A stretch of 64,000 bases of DNA from G942493375 sp942493375 (GTDB lineage: Bacteria; Armatimonadota; UBA5829), in NCBI GenBank assembly GCA_942493375.1, contig OW818698.1, positions 7,192,001 through 7,256,000 on the forward strand, in the 5' to 3' direction. The notes under the pieces are model-generated. The model saw only the letters and a program-made list of their open reading frames with translations. It was not told the DNA's origin and did not search any database. Every line of letters begins with the position of its first letter. The stretch's first letter is position 1. The position numbers and the translations under genes are program-made. Positions 36,999-45,363 of the stretch are shown here, piece by piece.

Positions 36999-39398
36999 AT
37001 GGAACTACCCGACGATCGAAAACGCATATCTGAAGCAGATTTAAATACCATGCATCCTGTCGCATATCCGAATGAGGGTTATCCCATAGGCAACGGTCGT
37101 ATGGGCACACTCGTCTGGACTACACCCGACGCCATCAGATTTCAGATCAACCGTGTGGACGTCTTCGCAGTCAATCGAAATGCCGAAGGAACCCCGCATC
37201 CCGGAGTCACCGATTATGGTGGAGCCTGTGCACAGATAAGCATAGAGATCGGCAGCGATGTATTCAATACCGATTTCCAGCAGCACCTAAGTTTATATGA
37301 TGCCCGTTGCACGATAAAAGGCGGAGGTATAAGTGCTGCCTGCTGGATATCAGCCAATGACGATCTAATGGTAGTCGAACTCACCGACTCCCGCAAGCAT
37401 CCAAAACCAATCGATGTGAAGCTCTCAATTTGGCGCGAACCAATAGTCCAGCAAGGCAGACACACAGCCGCTTATCAGTTTCAAAATACTCAGCAAAGCA
37501 TATCAGTAGTCCAGACATACAGAGAACTGGACCATTTCTGCTCATCCGCAGTAGTTGTCAGCTCATCAGGTGCCAAGTCAGTCTCCGAAGATGACCGCAC
37601 TAGTATACTGCATCTACCAGCTAAATCCGGCAAGCACGTGATCCTGATTTCCAGTGCATCATCAATGGATGAGAAACCAGATTTACTTATTACAACTGAA
37701 CAAATCATAGTTACCGCATCAAATAGTCCGCTAGCTGATATCGAATCTACACACCATGAATGGTGGCACAAGTTCTGGTCCCGCACGTATATCTCAACGC
37801 ACAGTCCAGATGGCATAGCGCAGCAGACAGCCAATTACCGCACCCTCTTTCTCTACCAAATGGCATCGACATCGCGCGGCAAGTATCCACCCAAATGGAA
37901 CGGATCAATTTTTCTGACAGATGGAGACACCCGGGCATGGGGCTCTCAATATTGGGTCTGGACGACTGAAATGCTTTACTGGCCGCTGCTTGCTGCCGAT
38001 GCAAGTGATCTGAGTAAGCCATACTTCGATATGTATCAACACCAGTTGCCGTTAATGCAAACAGCCGCAAGACAGCGCTGGAATGCAGAAGGAATCTATG
38101 CCCCGGAGACAGTAGCATTCGATGGACCCGCGGAGCTTCCCGAAGATTTAGTTGACGAATATCGAAAAGTTTTTACCAGTGAGGAAAACGATTCCCCTGT
38201 ATCCGATAGACTTGCATCATATTGCCAGTATGACTACCATCTTTCAACTCTGCTCTGCCCGACTGCAAACAAGCACAATGGCTACTGTTGGATCAGTCAT
38301 GTCACCTCCTCTGCTGCAGAAATAGCAGTCCACGCCTGGTGGCACTATCGCTGCACCGGAGATAAATCCTGGCTTCAAACTCACGCCTACCCGTTGTTAA
38401 AAGGAACAGCTGAGTTTTACAGGACATATTGCAGAAAAGGTGAAGATGGACTCTGGCACATCAGTGGCACCAATGCCCACGAAGACTTCTGGGGTGTCAA
38501 AGACAGCATAATGGACATCGCTGCAATGCGCGGGACCATTCCACTGGCCATTCGCGCAGCGCAGATATTGGATATAGATAAAGAACTAACAGACAGGTGG
38601 CAAGTATTCCTCGCTGAATTAACCCCCTATCCAATGGGTTCCGATCCCAGAGCCAAAGCATTAACAGGTGGAGAACCTAACCTGCCTGCTCGTGGATTCA
38701 ACAGTTCCATCGCCGATGACGCCTGGGCAGCCGGTTTTCTTGGAACAGTGGATGGTTCCTACAACTCCGAAGATGTCCAGCTAACTCCAATATTCCCATT
38801 TGAAGACTGGACAATGGAAACTAGCGACACCAATATGGATACAATTGCCAACCGCACACTCGATGCAGCCCCGCGCCACCGCAGCGTATTGGATGGTGCA
38901 CCTTTAAGCACAGCCATCCGCTCACCAATAGCCGCAGTCAGAGCTGGCCGAAAGAACGATCTTTCAGCAATTCTAAAGGCCTACACTGAAGCATTTTCAC
39001 CAATGTCCAATGGTTTCAGTTTGTTTGAAGGTGTCCAGGCAGCATCAATCGAACACCTTGGGCTGCTGACCATGATCATGCAGGAATCCCTGCTGCAAAG
39101 CGTCGCTCCTCATCCGGGAGAACCGGAGATAATCAGCGTCTTCCCATCCTGGTCATTAGAATGGGATACCGAGTTCAAATTACTAGCTCGCGGTGGCTTC
39201 GAAGTAACATCCCGCTGCGTATCCGGCAAAATAGAATACATAAAAATCCACTCCCGCAGAGGAGAACAGTGCAGACTAAGAAACTGCTGGGGCAGGGAAT
39301 GTGTTGTAAAAGATTCCGATGGTATCATTTATGAGTTAGATGGTGATATCATAACTTTCAATACCGAGATTGGTAAAACGTACAGGATTACAAGCTAG
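36999..39398 (+). CDS. GH95-like (alpha/alpha)6-barrel glycosidase
   Basis: This 799-residue cytoplasmic protein opens with 'PVAYPNEGYPIGNGRMGTLVWTTPDAIRFQINRVDVF', matching the GH95/DUF5703 N-terminal domain ('P.GNGR.G..V' followed by 'Q.NR.D'; here at about residues 20-50). The middle contains the helical barrel ('YQYDYHLSTLLCPTANKHNG', 'WWHYRCTGDKSWLQTHAYPLLKGTAEFY', 'GTNAHEDFWGVKDSIMDIAAMRG'), and the end a beta domain ('IKIHSRRGEQCRLRNCW'). GH95 enzymes are mainly alpha-L-fucosidases or galactosidases. ATG 36999 has AGGTG upstream; GTG 36990 is less likely. Lack of a signal peptide means it acts on imported oligosaccharides. Confidence 0.78.
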   Translation: MELPDDRKRISEADLNTMHPVAYPNEGYPIGNGRMGTLVWTTPDAIRFQINRVDVFAVNRNAEGTPHPGVTDYGGACAQISIEIGSDVFNTDFQQHLSLYDARCTIKGGGISAACWISANDDLMVVELTDSRKHPKPIDVKLSIWREPIVQQGRHTAAYQFQNTQQSISVVQTYRELDHFCSSAVVVSSSGAKSVSEDDRTSILHLPAKSGKHVILISSASSMDEKPDLLITTEQIIVTASNSPLADIESTHHEWWHKFWSRTYISTHSPDGIAQQTANYRTLFLYQMASTSRGKYPPKWNGSIFLTDGDTRAWGSQYWVWTTEMLYWPLLAADASDLSKPYFDMYQHQLPLMQTAARQRWNAEGIYAPETVAFDGPAELPEDLVDEYRKVFTSEENDSPVSDRLASYCQYDYHLSTLLCPTANKHNGYCWISHVTSSAAEIAVHAWWHYRCTGDKSWLQTHAYPLLKGTAEFYRTYCRKGEDGLWHISGTNAHEDFWGVKDSIMDIAAMRGTIPLAIRAAQILDIDKELTDRWQVFLAELTPYPMGSDPRAKALTGGEPNLPARGFNSSIADDAWAAGFLGTVDGSYNSEDVQLTPIFPFEDWTMETSDTNMDTIANRTLDAAPRHRSVLDGAPLSTAIRSPIAAVRAGRKNDLSAILKAYTEAFSPMSNGFSLFEGVQAASIEHLGLLTMIMQESLLQSVAPHPGEPEIISVFPSWSLEWDTEFKLLARGGFEVTSRCVSGKIEYIKIHSRRGEQCRLRNCWGRECVVKDSDGIIYELDGDIITFNTEIGKTYRITS

Positions 39399-39425
39399 CG
39401 CATCTTACAGATCTCTTTTCCAAAA

Positions 39426-39500
39426 AATCTGCGTAAATCTGCGAAATCAAGAGTATTCGAAACCTGAAATTGTATCTAATCTCGAATACTCCTGCGGATA
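39426..39500. repeat. TCTGCG repeat interrupted by a 10-bp-arm hairpin
   Basis: AATCTGCGTAAATCTGCGAA (39426 onward) runs to 39448, and its continuation CTGCGGATAAT resumes near 39492. Between them is a foreign 43-base segment with perfect arms GAGTATTCGA (39451-39460) and TCGAATACTC (39482-39491). Comparison with the uninterrupted copy at 8267 shows the segment is inserted. Confidence 0.8.
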
Positions 39501-39552
39501 ATTGTTTTTGATGCGTTATCTAATGTCAGTACAATAGAGGAGAACACATAAA

Positions 39553-40857
39553 ATGAAATCAATATTGATGATCTTACCTCTTATTATTTTAATCTGTGCT
39601 TCACTTGCTGCTGTCGCCAAACCCTCGGTCCAAAGCACTACATTTCAGATAGGTTTCTGGTGTGGAGTTCCGGACACAGATAATAAACAGGAGCATTATC
39701 AGACAATCAAAGACCTTGGCTTTAACTTTGCTGTACAGGGTTTCGTATATGACCTTGCGAAAATCAAGCCGACATATCTGGATGATATGGACAAAATGAT
39801 TAAGTACTGTGGAAATATTGGCCTCAAAGCGATGGTTCTAGATCCCGGTTTACATCACCCATTCAAACGCGTTAATGACAAGAACTGGAAGAAAACCTAC
39901 GCCAATATAGTCTCCAAGTATGCTCACAATCCAAATGTCTATGGTTTCGACCTGCACGATGAACCAAATACTGCTCATTTCCAGTCAATCAAAGAGGCAT
40001 CGGATATCATCCATAAAGTAAATCCCGATGCATTCGTGCATGCTAACTTGCTGCCAACATATGCTACTACTGGTCAACTGGGTGCATCTTCATATGAGGA
40101 ATACCTTGATCTATTCCTGAAGACGGTTAAACCGACTGTAGTTTGCTACGATCATTATGCCTTGATGAATGATGGTTCAACAAGACCCGATTACTATGAA
40201 AATCTGGAACTGGTCCGGAAATACGCACTCAAATACAATGTAATCCCCTGGAATGGCATACTTTCATGGGGTCATTTGGCATATACAAAACCAACAGATG
40301 CCCAGATGCGCTGGCAGGTGTATACATCTCTTGCTTCCGGTATGAAAGGCATAATGTATTTCATCTACTGGGCACCACGGGAATGGAACGCCGGTACAGG
40401 GATTGTCGATTTTGATGGCAAACAGACTCCTCTCGGTTTAGGCGTAAAACAGCTCAACTCCGAAATGAGCGTCCTCGGCAAAACTCTCATGCTGCTCAGC
40501 TCAACAGATGTCTATTTCACCGGCAATATCCCAGCCGGATGCAAAAAACTTGGCATGACCAACATCATCCAGCTTCCTTCAGACAAAAACCTGATGATCG
40601 GTTTCTTCAAAGACAAGACCGGATCTCAATACGCAATGATAGTAAACACAGACGCCGCCAACCCGGTAGATTTCAACGCAAACTTCAAGCTCCCATACTG
40701 CGCCTGGGACCCCAACTACAAACCAGCAGTAACCGGCCTAACTGAGATCAGCAAAACAACCGGAACCCAAACCCCAGTAACAATAACCGACAACACCGCC
40801 CCAATCCACCTGGAAGCAGGCGACGGAAAACTTTATAAACTGGTAACTGGACCATAA
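39553..40857 (+). CDS. Exported TIM-barrel glycosidase-like protein, paralog 3
   Basis: This 434-residue protein has a signal peptide (1-22, 'AAVAKPS') and the same barrel plan as the two minus-strand paralogs: 'FQIGFWCGVPD', 'VYGFDLHDEPNT' (Asp-Glu-Pro), 'HANLLPTYAT', 'VVCYDHYALM', 'PWNGILSWGH', 'YTSLASGMKGIMYFIYWAP', and a beta domain ending 'LEAGDGKLYKLV'. Identity to them is lower than between the pair itself, so it is an older duplicate. GAGGAG lies upstream of ATG 39553. Having the same enzyme type on both arms of the divergent locus supports one shared substrate. Confidence 0.7.
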   Translation: MKSILMILPLIILICASLAAVAKPSVQSTTFQIGFWCGVPDTDNKQEHYQTIKDLGFNFAVQGFVYDLAKIKPTYLDDMDKMIKYCGNIGLKAMVLDPGLHHPFKRVNDKNWKKTYANIVSKYAHNPNVYGFDLHDEPNTAHFQSIKEASDIIHKVNPDAFVHANLLPTYATTGQLGASSYEEYLDLFLKTVKPTVVCYDHYALMNDGSTRPDYYENLELVRKYALKYNVIPWNGILSWGHLAYTKPTDAQMRWQVYTSLASGMKGIMYFIYWAPREWNAGTGIVDFDGKQTPLGLGVKQLNSEMSVLGKTLMLLSSTDVYFTGNIPAGCKKLGMTNIIQLPSDKNLMIGFFKDKTGSQYAMIVNTDAANPVDFNANFKLPYCAWDPNYKPAVTGLTEISKTTGTQTPVTITDNTAPIHLEAGDGKLYKLVTGP

Positions 40858-40876
40858 CGCTGACATTCTTCCGATT

Positions 40877-41093
40877 GTCATTCTGAGGAACGAAGAATCT
40901 GCTTTCCGTGCTATGCCAACATATAGTCTTTGCATGCAAAATTGTGATGCAGGCTTCTAGCCTGCCGCCCCAAGCGCCTGATGAAGAACAAAGAATCTGC
41001 TTTTCTTACACTACACGAAAAGCAGATTCACACTATATTCAGAACAACTATATTCCCCAAGTCATTTCCGTGTATTCCGTGTATTCCGTGGTT
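40877..41093. repeat. Composite repeat: GTCATYCTGA copy 5, GCAGGC hairpin, CCGTGTATTC unit
   Basis: This 333-base gap holds no gene before the promoter at 41140. A left arm GTCATTCTGAGGAACGAAG (40877 onward) is followed by the small hairpin GCAGGCTTCTAGCCTGC (40948-40964), a second left arm (AAGAATCTGCTTTT, about 40991-41004) and a right arm (AAAAGCAGATTC...ATTCAGAACAAC, 41019-41046). CCGTGTATTCCGTGTATTCC with GTGGTT ends at 41093. At least three repeat types are stacked. Confidence 0.78.
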
Positions 41094-41139
41094 ATAAAAA
41101 AATTCGCATTTCAAAACCAGCATTATTTCCAATACTTTG

Positions 41140-41148
41140 TGATATAAT
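41140..41148 (+). promoter_or_regulatory. Extended -10 promoter
   Basis: TGATATAAT is a perfect extended -10 (TGnTATAAT) about 43 bases before the membrane-protein start at 41191. The -35 region has no good match. It should drive the membrane protein and the winged-helix regulator. Confidence 0.6.
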
Positions 41149-41190
41149 ATATAAAGCACTTTGGGCAACAAAGCTAAATGGAGGGTGTCG

Positions 41191-41787
41191 ATGGATAAGC
41201 CAGGGGCAGAGAATGATATCAAGCTCATAAAAGACATTATGGAGCGTTCAGCAAGGTATACGCACTTTACGGGACTATCAGGAGTATTGTCCGGTTTGGC
41301 TGCGCTTGTTGGAGTATATGCAACATGCTGGATATTCATGGAGCTTCCGACAGCTAGTCAGGCAATCTGGAGCCTTGTAACCTGGGTTCTGGTTTTTGTA
41401 TTTGCGTTTGTAGAGGATTTTGCACTGGCAGCACGCAGAGCAAAGAAAGAGGGCACAACGATCTGGACTCCTGCAACTAAGCAGGTCTTGAAAGCCATTG
41501 CTCCGGCAGTGTTTATGTCATTCGTGATTTCTCTGTCATTCCTGTTCAACGGTCCACCCGATGCCATACCCGGGATACTTGCTATGGGTTATGGAGTAGC
41601 ACTGTGTTCAGCAGGCATGTTCTGTTCAAGAGAAGTCTGGATATACGGAATTGTTCAGCTGATCACAGGCACCATCTCATTCTTCTTCGTCCCTACGCTG
41701 CCATATAGCATGTATACTATGGCGTTATGTTTCGGGATATATCAGATCCTGTTCGGCGTGTGGATAGCTGCGAAGTATAGACGGTGA
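41191..41787 (+). CDS. Six-helix membrane protein, partner of winged-helix regulator
   Basis: This 198-residue protein has a short charged N-terminus and about six hydrophobic segments ('GVLSGLAALVGVYATCWIFM', 'LVTWVLVFVFAFVEDFALAA', 'FVISLSFLFNG', 'GILAMGYGVALCSAG', 'GIVQLITGTISFFFV', 'MALCFGIYQILFGVWIA'). No enzymatic motif is seen. GGAGGG is five bases before ATG 41191, and the upstream TTG 41161 is not needed. The next gene, a small winged-helix regulator, starts one base after its stop. Such two-gene pairs are common in bacteria, the regulator controlling or responding to its membrane partner, but the function is not known. Confidence 0.8.
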   Translation: MDKPGAENDIKLIKDIMERSARYTHFTGLSGVLSGLAALVGVYATCWIFMELPTASQAIWSLVTWVLVFVFAFVEDFALAARRAKKEGTTIWTPATKQVLKAIAPAVFMSFVISLSFLFNGPPDAIPGILAMGYGVALCSAGMFCSREVWIYGIVQLITGTISFFFVPTLPYSMYTMALCFGIYQILFGVWIAAKYRR

Positions 41788-41788
41788 T

Positions 41789-42079
41789 ATGATGGCTTAC
41801 GAATTAGATGAAATAATCCATCAAAAAGTCAGACTAACCATAATGGCCCACCTGGCAGCTGTAGGAGAAAGCGACTTCCTGACCCTGAAGAAGACGTTCA
41901 ACCTGACAGACGGTAACCTGTCAACCCATTCCGCAATCCTCGAAGAAAACGGCCTGATAGAGACCGAAAAAACCTTCGTAGGCAAAAAAACCAGAACCGC
42001 CTACAAAATCACCCCAAAAGGCAAACAGGCCTTTAAAGAATATGTAGCAGAACTGGAATCAGTCCTGAAGGGTGGATAA
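41789..42079 (+). CDS. Winged-helix transcriptional regulator
   Basis: This 96-residue protein is a compact winged helix: 'LDEIIHQKVRLTIMAHLAAVGESDFLTLKKTFNLTDGNLSTHSAILEENGLIETEKTFVGKKTRTAYKITPKGKQAF' (about residues 3-85; longest motif pieces are LKKTFNLTDGNLSTH and KITPKGKQAF). This is the HTH_34/MarR-like type, with recognition helix around 'DGNLSTHSAIL' and wing around 'GKKTRTAY'. It probably represses its own two-gene operon. ATG codons at 41789 and 41792 are both possible. Its end overlaps a GTG codon at 42072 of the following frame. Confidence 0.88.
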   Translation: MMAYELDEIIHQKVRLTIMAHLAAVGESDFLTLKKTFNLTDGNLSTHSAILEENGLIETEKTFVGKKTRTAYKITPKGKQAFKEYVAELESVLKGG

Positions 42080-42116
42080 CGTAAGAATAATAAATCGCAC
42101 AATCATAAGGTTACAA

Positions 42117-42746
42117 ATGCATCGGTATCAAAGCGCAACGTCGATGCCGATGCACTACCTGTATACGAAGAAACAACCCGATGAATTCGTTCGTAGACGG
42201 GTCTGGATCCTGCTCAATGCTATTATCGCAGCCATAGGATTACTGATCATGAATTATAAAATCATAGGAAAACTCAATTTGGAGAAGATCATCAATTACA
42301 TAATCGTCGTAATAATCGCAATCATTGTGATTAGGGTTTATCCTGTGTTCCGTGATGCAAAAGAAAAAGCCAGGTTGTGTGGATGCGAATGGAACCTGAA
42401 GGATCTTCTTTCAGCTACATCCATATATGCGCAGGACTATGATGGCAAGTTACCACCGAAAAACAAATGGACTGACTGTATAAAATCACGGATCGGATCA
42501 GAGTATAAACTAAAGTGTCCGACAGACAAAAACGCAGACAAGTCCAGATGCTCTTATTCATTCAATAGTAAACTAGGGTCATCAACTTTCTCGCAGCTAA
42601 AAAGCCAACCTACAACCCCGATCTATTTCGACTCCAAGGGTGGATGGAATTCATTATGTCCATTAACAGGTGCTGTAAAAAGGCATCTAGGTGGTGCAAA
42701 TTATGGATTTGCAGATGGACATGTCAAATGGAAACGACTGGACTGA
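42117..42746 (+). CDS. Prepilin-like/H-X9-DG family membrane-anchored protein
   Basis: This roughly 209-residue protein has two hydrophobic helices near the N-terminus ('WILLNAIIAAIGLLIM', 'IINYIIVVIIAIIVI'). Then comes the signature of DUF1559-like, pseudopilin-derived proteins: 'RDAKEKARLCGCEWNLKDLLSATSIYAQDYDGKLPP' (R-x2-K-x-K-A then N-x2-x-L then YAQDYDG), 'KCPTDKNADKSRCSYSFNSKLG', and the C-terminal H-X9-DG pattern 'HLGGANYGFADGHVKW'. Such proteins are abundant in Planctomycetota and Armatimonadota. I prefer ATG 42117 (AAGG upstream); GTG 42072 overlaps the regulator gene. The usual Glu5 prepilin cleavage site is not obvious, so it may not be a true pilin. Confidence 0.75.
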   Translation: MHRYQSATSMPMHYLYTKKQPDEFVRRRVWILLNAIIAAIGLLIMNYKIIGKLNLEKIINYIIVVIIAIIVIRVYPVFRDAKEKARLCGCEWNLKDLLSATSIYAQDYDGKLPPKNKWTDCIKSRIGSEYKLKCPTDKNADKSRCSYSFNSKLGSSTFSQLKSQPTTPIYFDSKGGWNSLCPLTGAVKRHLGGANYGFADGHVKWKRLD

Positions 42747-42896
42747 TTTGGCTTTTAAGTATAGCCATATCTGGACATACTCGGTGATATGGTTAACTGA
42801 GAGCCATTCGTGTTTCTATTCCAAAATGCATTCTATTTCACCATGATATGGGAGCAAGAGAACTATAATGATAGACCAAGTGAAATATATATGTAG

Positions 42897-42925
42897 TTGA
42901 CATTTCATGTATAAACGCATAGACT
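42897..42925 (+). promoter_or_regulatory. Sigma70-like promoter of the WD40-like gene
   Basis: TTGACA (42897-42902), a 17-base spacer and TAGACT (42920-42925) lie about 55 bases before ATG 42981, with AGGAGG at 42966-42971. The -35 hexamer is perfect and the -10 matches TATAAT at four of six. A 42-base block beginning here is repeated, without gaps, at 50011-50052. Confidence 0.5.
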
Positions 42926-42980
42926 ACACAAGTAGACGCTAGCCTGTGTTGTAGACCTATATTATAGGAGGCTAAACAGA

Positions 42981-44009
42981 ATGCATGAAATCAGAAGCAA
43001 TCGGATCGTAATTTTCAGTGTATTTGCTGTTTGTCTATCGATTTCTATTTGTAGTCATGGATTCACATATAGCAAGACAAATGACCCTACTCTTATCGTA
43101 TCGAATATTTATTCTGGCAAAACTGTTTTTAAACGCAAGTGTTCTGTGAGTTCAGTTGCATTGTCTAGTAACGGACATATACTGGCTGCTGTCGTTTTAA
43201 GTGAAAATCCTTATCGACAATCAATCAAGGTCTGGGAATTGCCAAGCGGACGTGTTATAACGAAGTTAGCCGGAACCAATAAAATGTATTACTCCCAGGT
43301 GACATTCTCACCTGATGGTAAAAGTCTTGCGTATGCAACATCAGAGAATTTAAGGATTGTAGGTATCGTTTCCTTGAAATCTAATACCCAATACAAAATC
43401 TACAGAAAATCTTATTATCATGCAGGGTGTCTTATCTTCTCGCCGAATAGCAGATATCTGGCTTTTAGGGATGATAAAACTACTGTATATGATATTTTGA
43501 AAAGAAAGATATGTTGGGAAGAGTTTAGTGAGGAATGTCCTGTTATGTTTACGAGAAATAGTAGATCGGTCCTATGTGCCTATTATGGTACGACTGCTGC
43601 TATAGTCAGTGCTCGTGTGTTGGATACCAGGACTGGAAAAGATAGAGTGAATTTTAGACCCAATGGTGAGTGTGGAGCAATCGGTGTATGCGATAATGAT
43701 AAAATCTGTGCTTTTACCTGCAAAGATAAGAAAAAATGGTATATAGAATACTTGAGTCAGACCGGTAAAATGCAGAATAGCTTCGCAGTCAATAGTAGAT
43801 ATGAAACTGGTTCATCCAGGTTTTCACACAATTGCGCATTGCTGTATACCACAATATATGATAGGAAGAAGTCTCTTGTGAGTGTATACAACGCGCGCAA
43901 TGGAAAATTATTGCGCCAATTCTCCGGACGATGGCCGATCGATGTTTCGTGGAACAACAAGCATTTAGCGTATTGCAAGGGTACTTTGAAATATGAAAAA
44001 GGGAGCTAA
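42981..44009 (+). CDS. Exported WD40/YncE-like beta-propeller protein
   Basis: This 342-residue protein has a signal peptide (about 1-27, hydrophobic 'IVIFSVFAVCLSISIC') and repeated blade-like units: 'SVSSVALSSNGHILAAVVL', 'IKVWELPSGRVITKLAG', 'SQVTFSPDGKSLAYATS', 'GCLIFSPNSRYLAFRDDKTTVYD', 'LVSVYNARNGKLLRQFSG'. The 'FSPDGKxLA' pattern is typical of bacterial WD40-like propellers, with about six blades visible. No enzymatic site is apparent; it likely binds a partner outside the cytoplasm. It is followed after two bases by a small membrane-protein gene in the same frame direction, so the two form an operon. Confidence 0.75.
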   Translation: MHEIRSNRIVIFSVFAVCLSISICSHGFTYSKTNDPTLIVSNIYSGKTVFKRKCSVSSVALSSNGHILAAVVLSENPYRQSIKVWELPSGRVITKLAGTNKMYYSQVTFSPDGKSLAYATSENLRIVGIVSLKSNTQYKIYRKSYYHAGCLIFSPNSRYLAFRDDKTTVYDILKRKICWEEFSEECPVMFTRNSRSVLCAYYGTTAAIVSARVLDTRTGKDRVNFRPNGECGAIGVCDNDKICAFTCKDKKKWYIEYLSQTGKMQNSFAVNSRYETGSSRFSHNCALLYTTIYDRKKSLVSVYNARNGKLLRQFSGRWPIDVSWNNKHLAYCKGTLKYEKGS

Positions 44010-44011
44010 GT

Positions 44012-44485
44012 ATGCTGGATATGCTTGATGTTTACTTCTATTTTACCATTTTCTATATACCGGTGATATTGTTTCTAGTGTTTGTAAAGCGAAAGATCTA
44101 TCAAAAACATTCATTCCAACAATCGAAAAGGACAATAATGCTTGTCTTGAGTGTATTACTGCTATTGGCGCCAATTCTGCCATATGTTGGGACAGAAGCT
44201 AGAACCAAAATGTACGGCGCAGCGCTATCAAATGGAATCGGAGATGCTATTGAAAGCATAGATACATCTTATTTTCTGATGAGTTTCAAGGTGTTAAATA
44301 TTAATACAAATACTGCCAGAGTCTTTGTCATTTGCCGTAGGACCCAGAATCAGTATGCTGGAAATATTGTAACACTCACAAAACATTCGAATGTATGGTC
44401 ATTTGCTGGTAAATATGATACTGTCTGGTCCACTAGTGGGAGTGCAGATGGCAATATCTTCCCACCATATCCAAAGTATGAATAA
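44012..44485 (+). CDS. Small two-helix membrane protein
   Basis: This 157-residue protein of unknown family has an N-terminal hydrophobic helix ('VYFYFTIFYIPVILFLVFV'), a basic loop, a second helix ('IMLVLSVLLLLAPILPYVG') and a C-terminal soluble part of about 90 residues ('YFLMSFKVLNINTNTARVFVICRR', 'KHSNVWSFAGKYDTVWSTSG'). That part is beta-like, as in lipocalin-style or 'DUF4878-like' tails, but I do not recognise it. It starts two bases after the beta-propeller gene. The soluble part would face the periplasm if the N-terminus is inside and two helices cross the membrane in the usual way. Confidence 0.6.
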   Translation: MLDMLDVYFYFTIFYIPVILFLVFVKRKIYQKHSFQQSKRTIMLVLSVLLLLAPILPYVGTEARTKMYGAALSNGIGDAIESIDTSYFLMSFKVLNINTNTARVFVICRRTQNQYAGNIVTLTKHSNVWSFAGKYDTVWSTSGSADGNIFPPYPKYE

Positions 44486-44526
44486 TACATCCGAAGGTGG
44501 AGTAATCGGGAGGAATAAACAGGATA

Positions 44527-44604
44527 AAAGGGGACGGAGCTCATTTTGTTACTCACTCGGTCATCCGAAACCTCGATATGCGTGTCAAAAAGGGCTCCGT
44601 CCCA
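44527..44604. repeat. REP-like hairpin GGGACGGAGC, copy 1
   Basis: GGGACGGAGC (44531-44540) is perfectly complementary to GCTCCGTCCC (44594-44603). Flanks AAAAG/CAAAAA extend the pairing, and CGTCCCATTTA is repeated once more just after it. A second element of the family is at 50112. The GGGGAC..GTCCC ends are typical of REP sequences mobilised by RAYT transposases; no such transposase is in the window. Confidence 0.8.
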
Positions 44605-44681
44605 TTTAATTTCGTCCCATTTAGTTTAGATTTGAATGGAAGGTAAAGGAACAGATCGGAGAAGGAAAGGCAGGTTAAATT

Positions 44682-45131
44682 ATGAAAATATTGCGTATTA
44701 TCGTAATTGCAACATGTTCGTTTGCAACATACGGTATCTGTTTGATACTCTTTGTCGCATCTTTCTTTTCAATTATGGACCGGGATGTATTTGTGAGAGG
44801 CGATATGTATTTACCGATAGCAGGCATAACTCTCCCCGTTTTTGCTATTATTGGTAGTATAAGAGTATTTCAGAAGCTGCATAAACAGAGGTGTATATTT
44901 ACGCAGTTGATAGCTTACAGTACATTATCTACGTTTATCTCATTGCTCTGTTATAATCCGGTAGAGTATATTTTTTTACTCCTGTTTGCACCATTCCCAG
45001 GCCTTAGCTTAAATGCTGGGATCATTGGATATCTTTTGGAAATATGCGTTTTTGCAGCGATTGGCACATATTTCGCTCCTTTGTTAGCCATCATTATACA
45101 AGAAAGACACCACAGAAACAAACCGATATGA
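44682..45131 (+). CDS. Small four-helix membrane protein
   Basis: This 149-residue protein has four hydrophobic segments ('IIVIATCSFATYGICLILFVASFF', 'YLPIAGITLPVFAIIGSIRVF', 'LIAYSTLSTFISLLCY', 'GIIGYLLEICVFAAIGTYFAPLLAIII') and short loops; the tail is basic (RHHRNKPI). No family is recognised. AGGAAAGGCAGG lies upstream of ATG 44682. It stands alone, with REP hairpins before it and a long gene-poor gap after it, so its role cannot be read from context. The AT-rich composition matches the neighbouring small-gene region. Confidence 0.6.
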   Translation: MKILRIIVIATCSFATYGICLILFVASFFSIMDRDVFVRGDMYLPIAGITLPVFAIIGSIRVFQKLHKQRCIFTQLIAYSTLSTFISLLCYNPVEYIFLLLFAPFPGLSLNAGIIGYLLEICVFAAIGTYFAPLLAIIIQERHHRNKPI

Positions 45132-45207
45132 TTTGAACTAGAATTGTTTTTGCTCAGTCGTGTGGCTGTTACATCAATTTGTATATTTGTACAAATAACG
45201 AATAGAA

Positions 45208-45256
45208 AACCGCTTTGAGCGGTTCACATATTCCTAGCCTCCGGCTTTGCCGGAGG
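45208..45256. repeat. Two small perfect hairpins
   Basis: AACCGCTTTGAGCGGTT (45208-45224) and CCTCCGGCTTTGCCGGAGG (45238-45256) are perfect stem-loops in the first part of the 45132-45960 gap. The second could act as a weak terminator, but no T-tract follows. The rest of this 829-base gap holds the palindrome and short frame listed separately; I see nothing else in it. Confidence 0.7.
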
Positions 45257-45315
45257 TATTGCCCGTTGCAAACATATTACTTAATCTATTTGCGTGGTGT
45301 GTGTCATCAATATTT

Positions 45316-45349
45316 CAAATAACATATGATATGTATCATATGTTATTTG
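45316..45349. promoter_or_regulatory. 34-bp near-perfect palindrome (candidate operator)
   Basis: CAAATAACATATGATA (45316-45331), a two-base centre TG, and TATCATATGTTATTTG (45334-45349) are exactly complementary. It lies 14 bases before ATG 45364 and very close to its ribosome site GGGAG. This placement suits an operator or an RNA hairpin that hides the ribosome site. Confidence 0.6.
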
Positions 45350-45363
45350 ACTGGGAGTAACAT

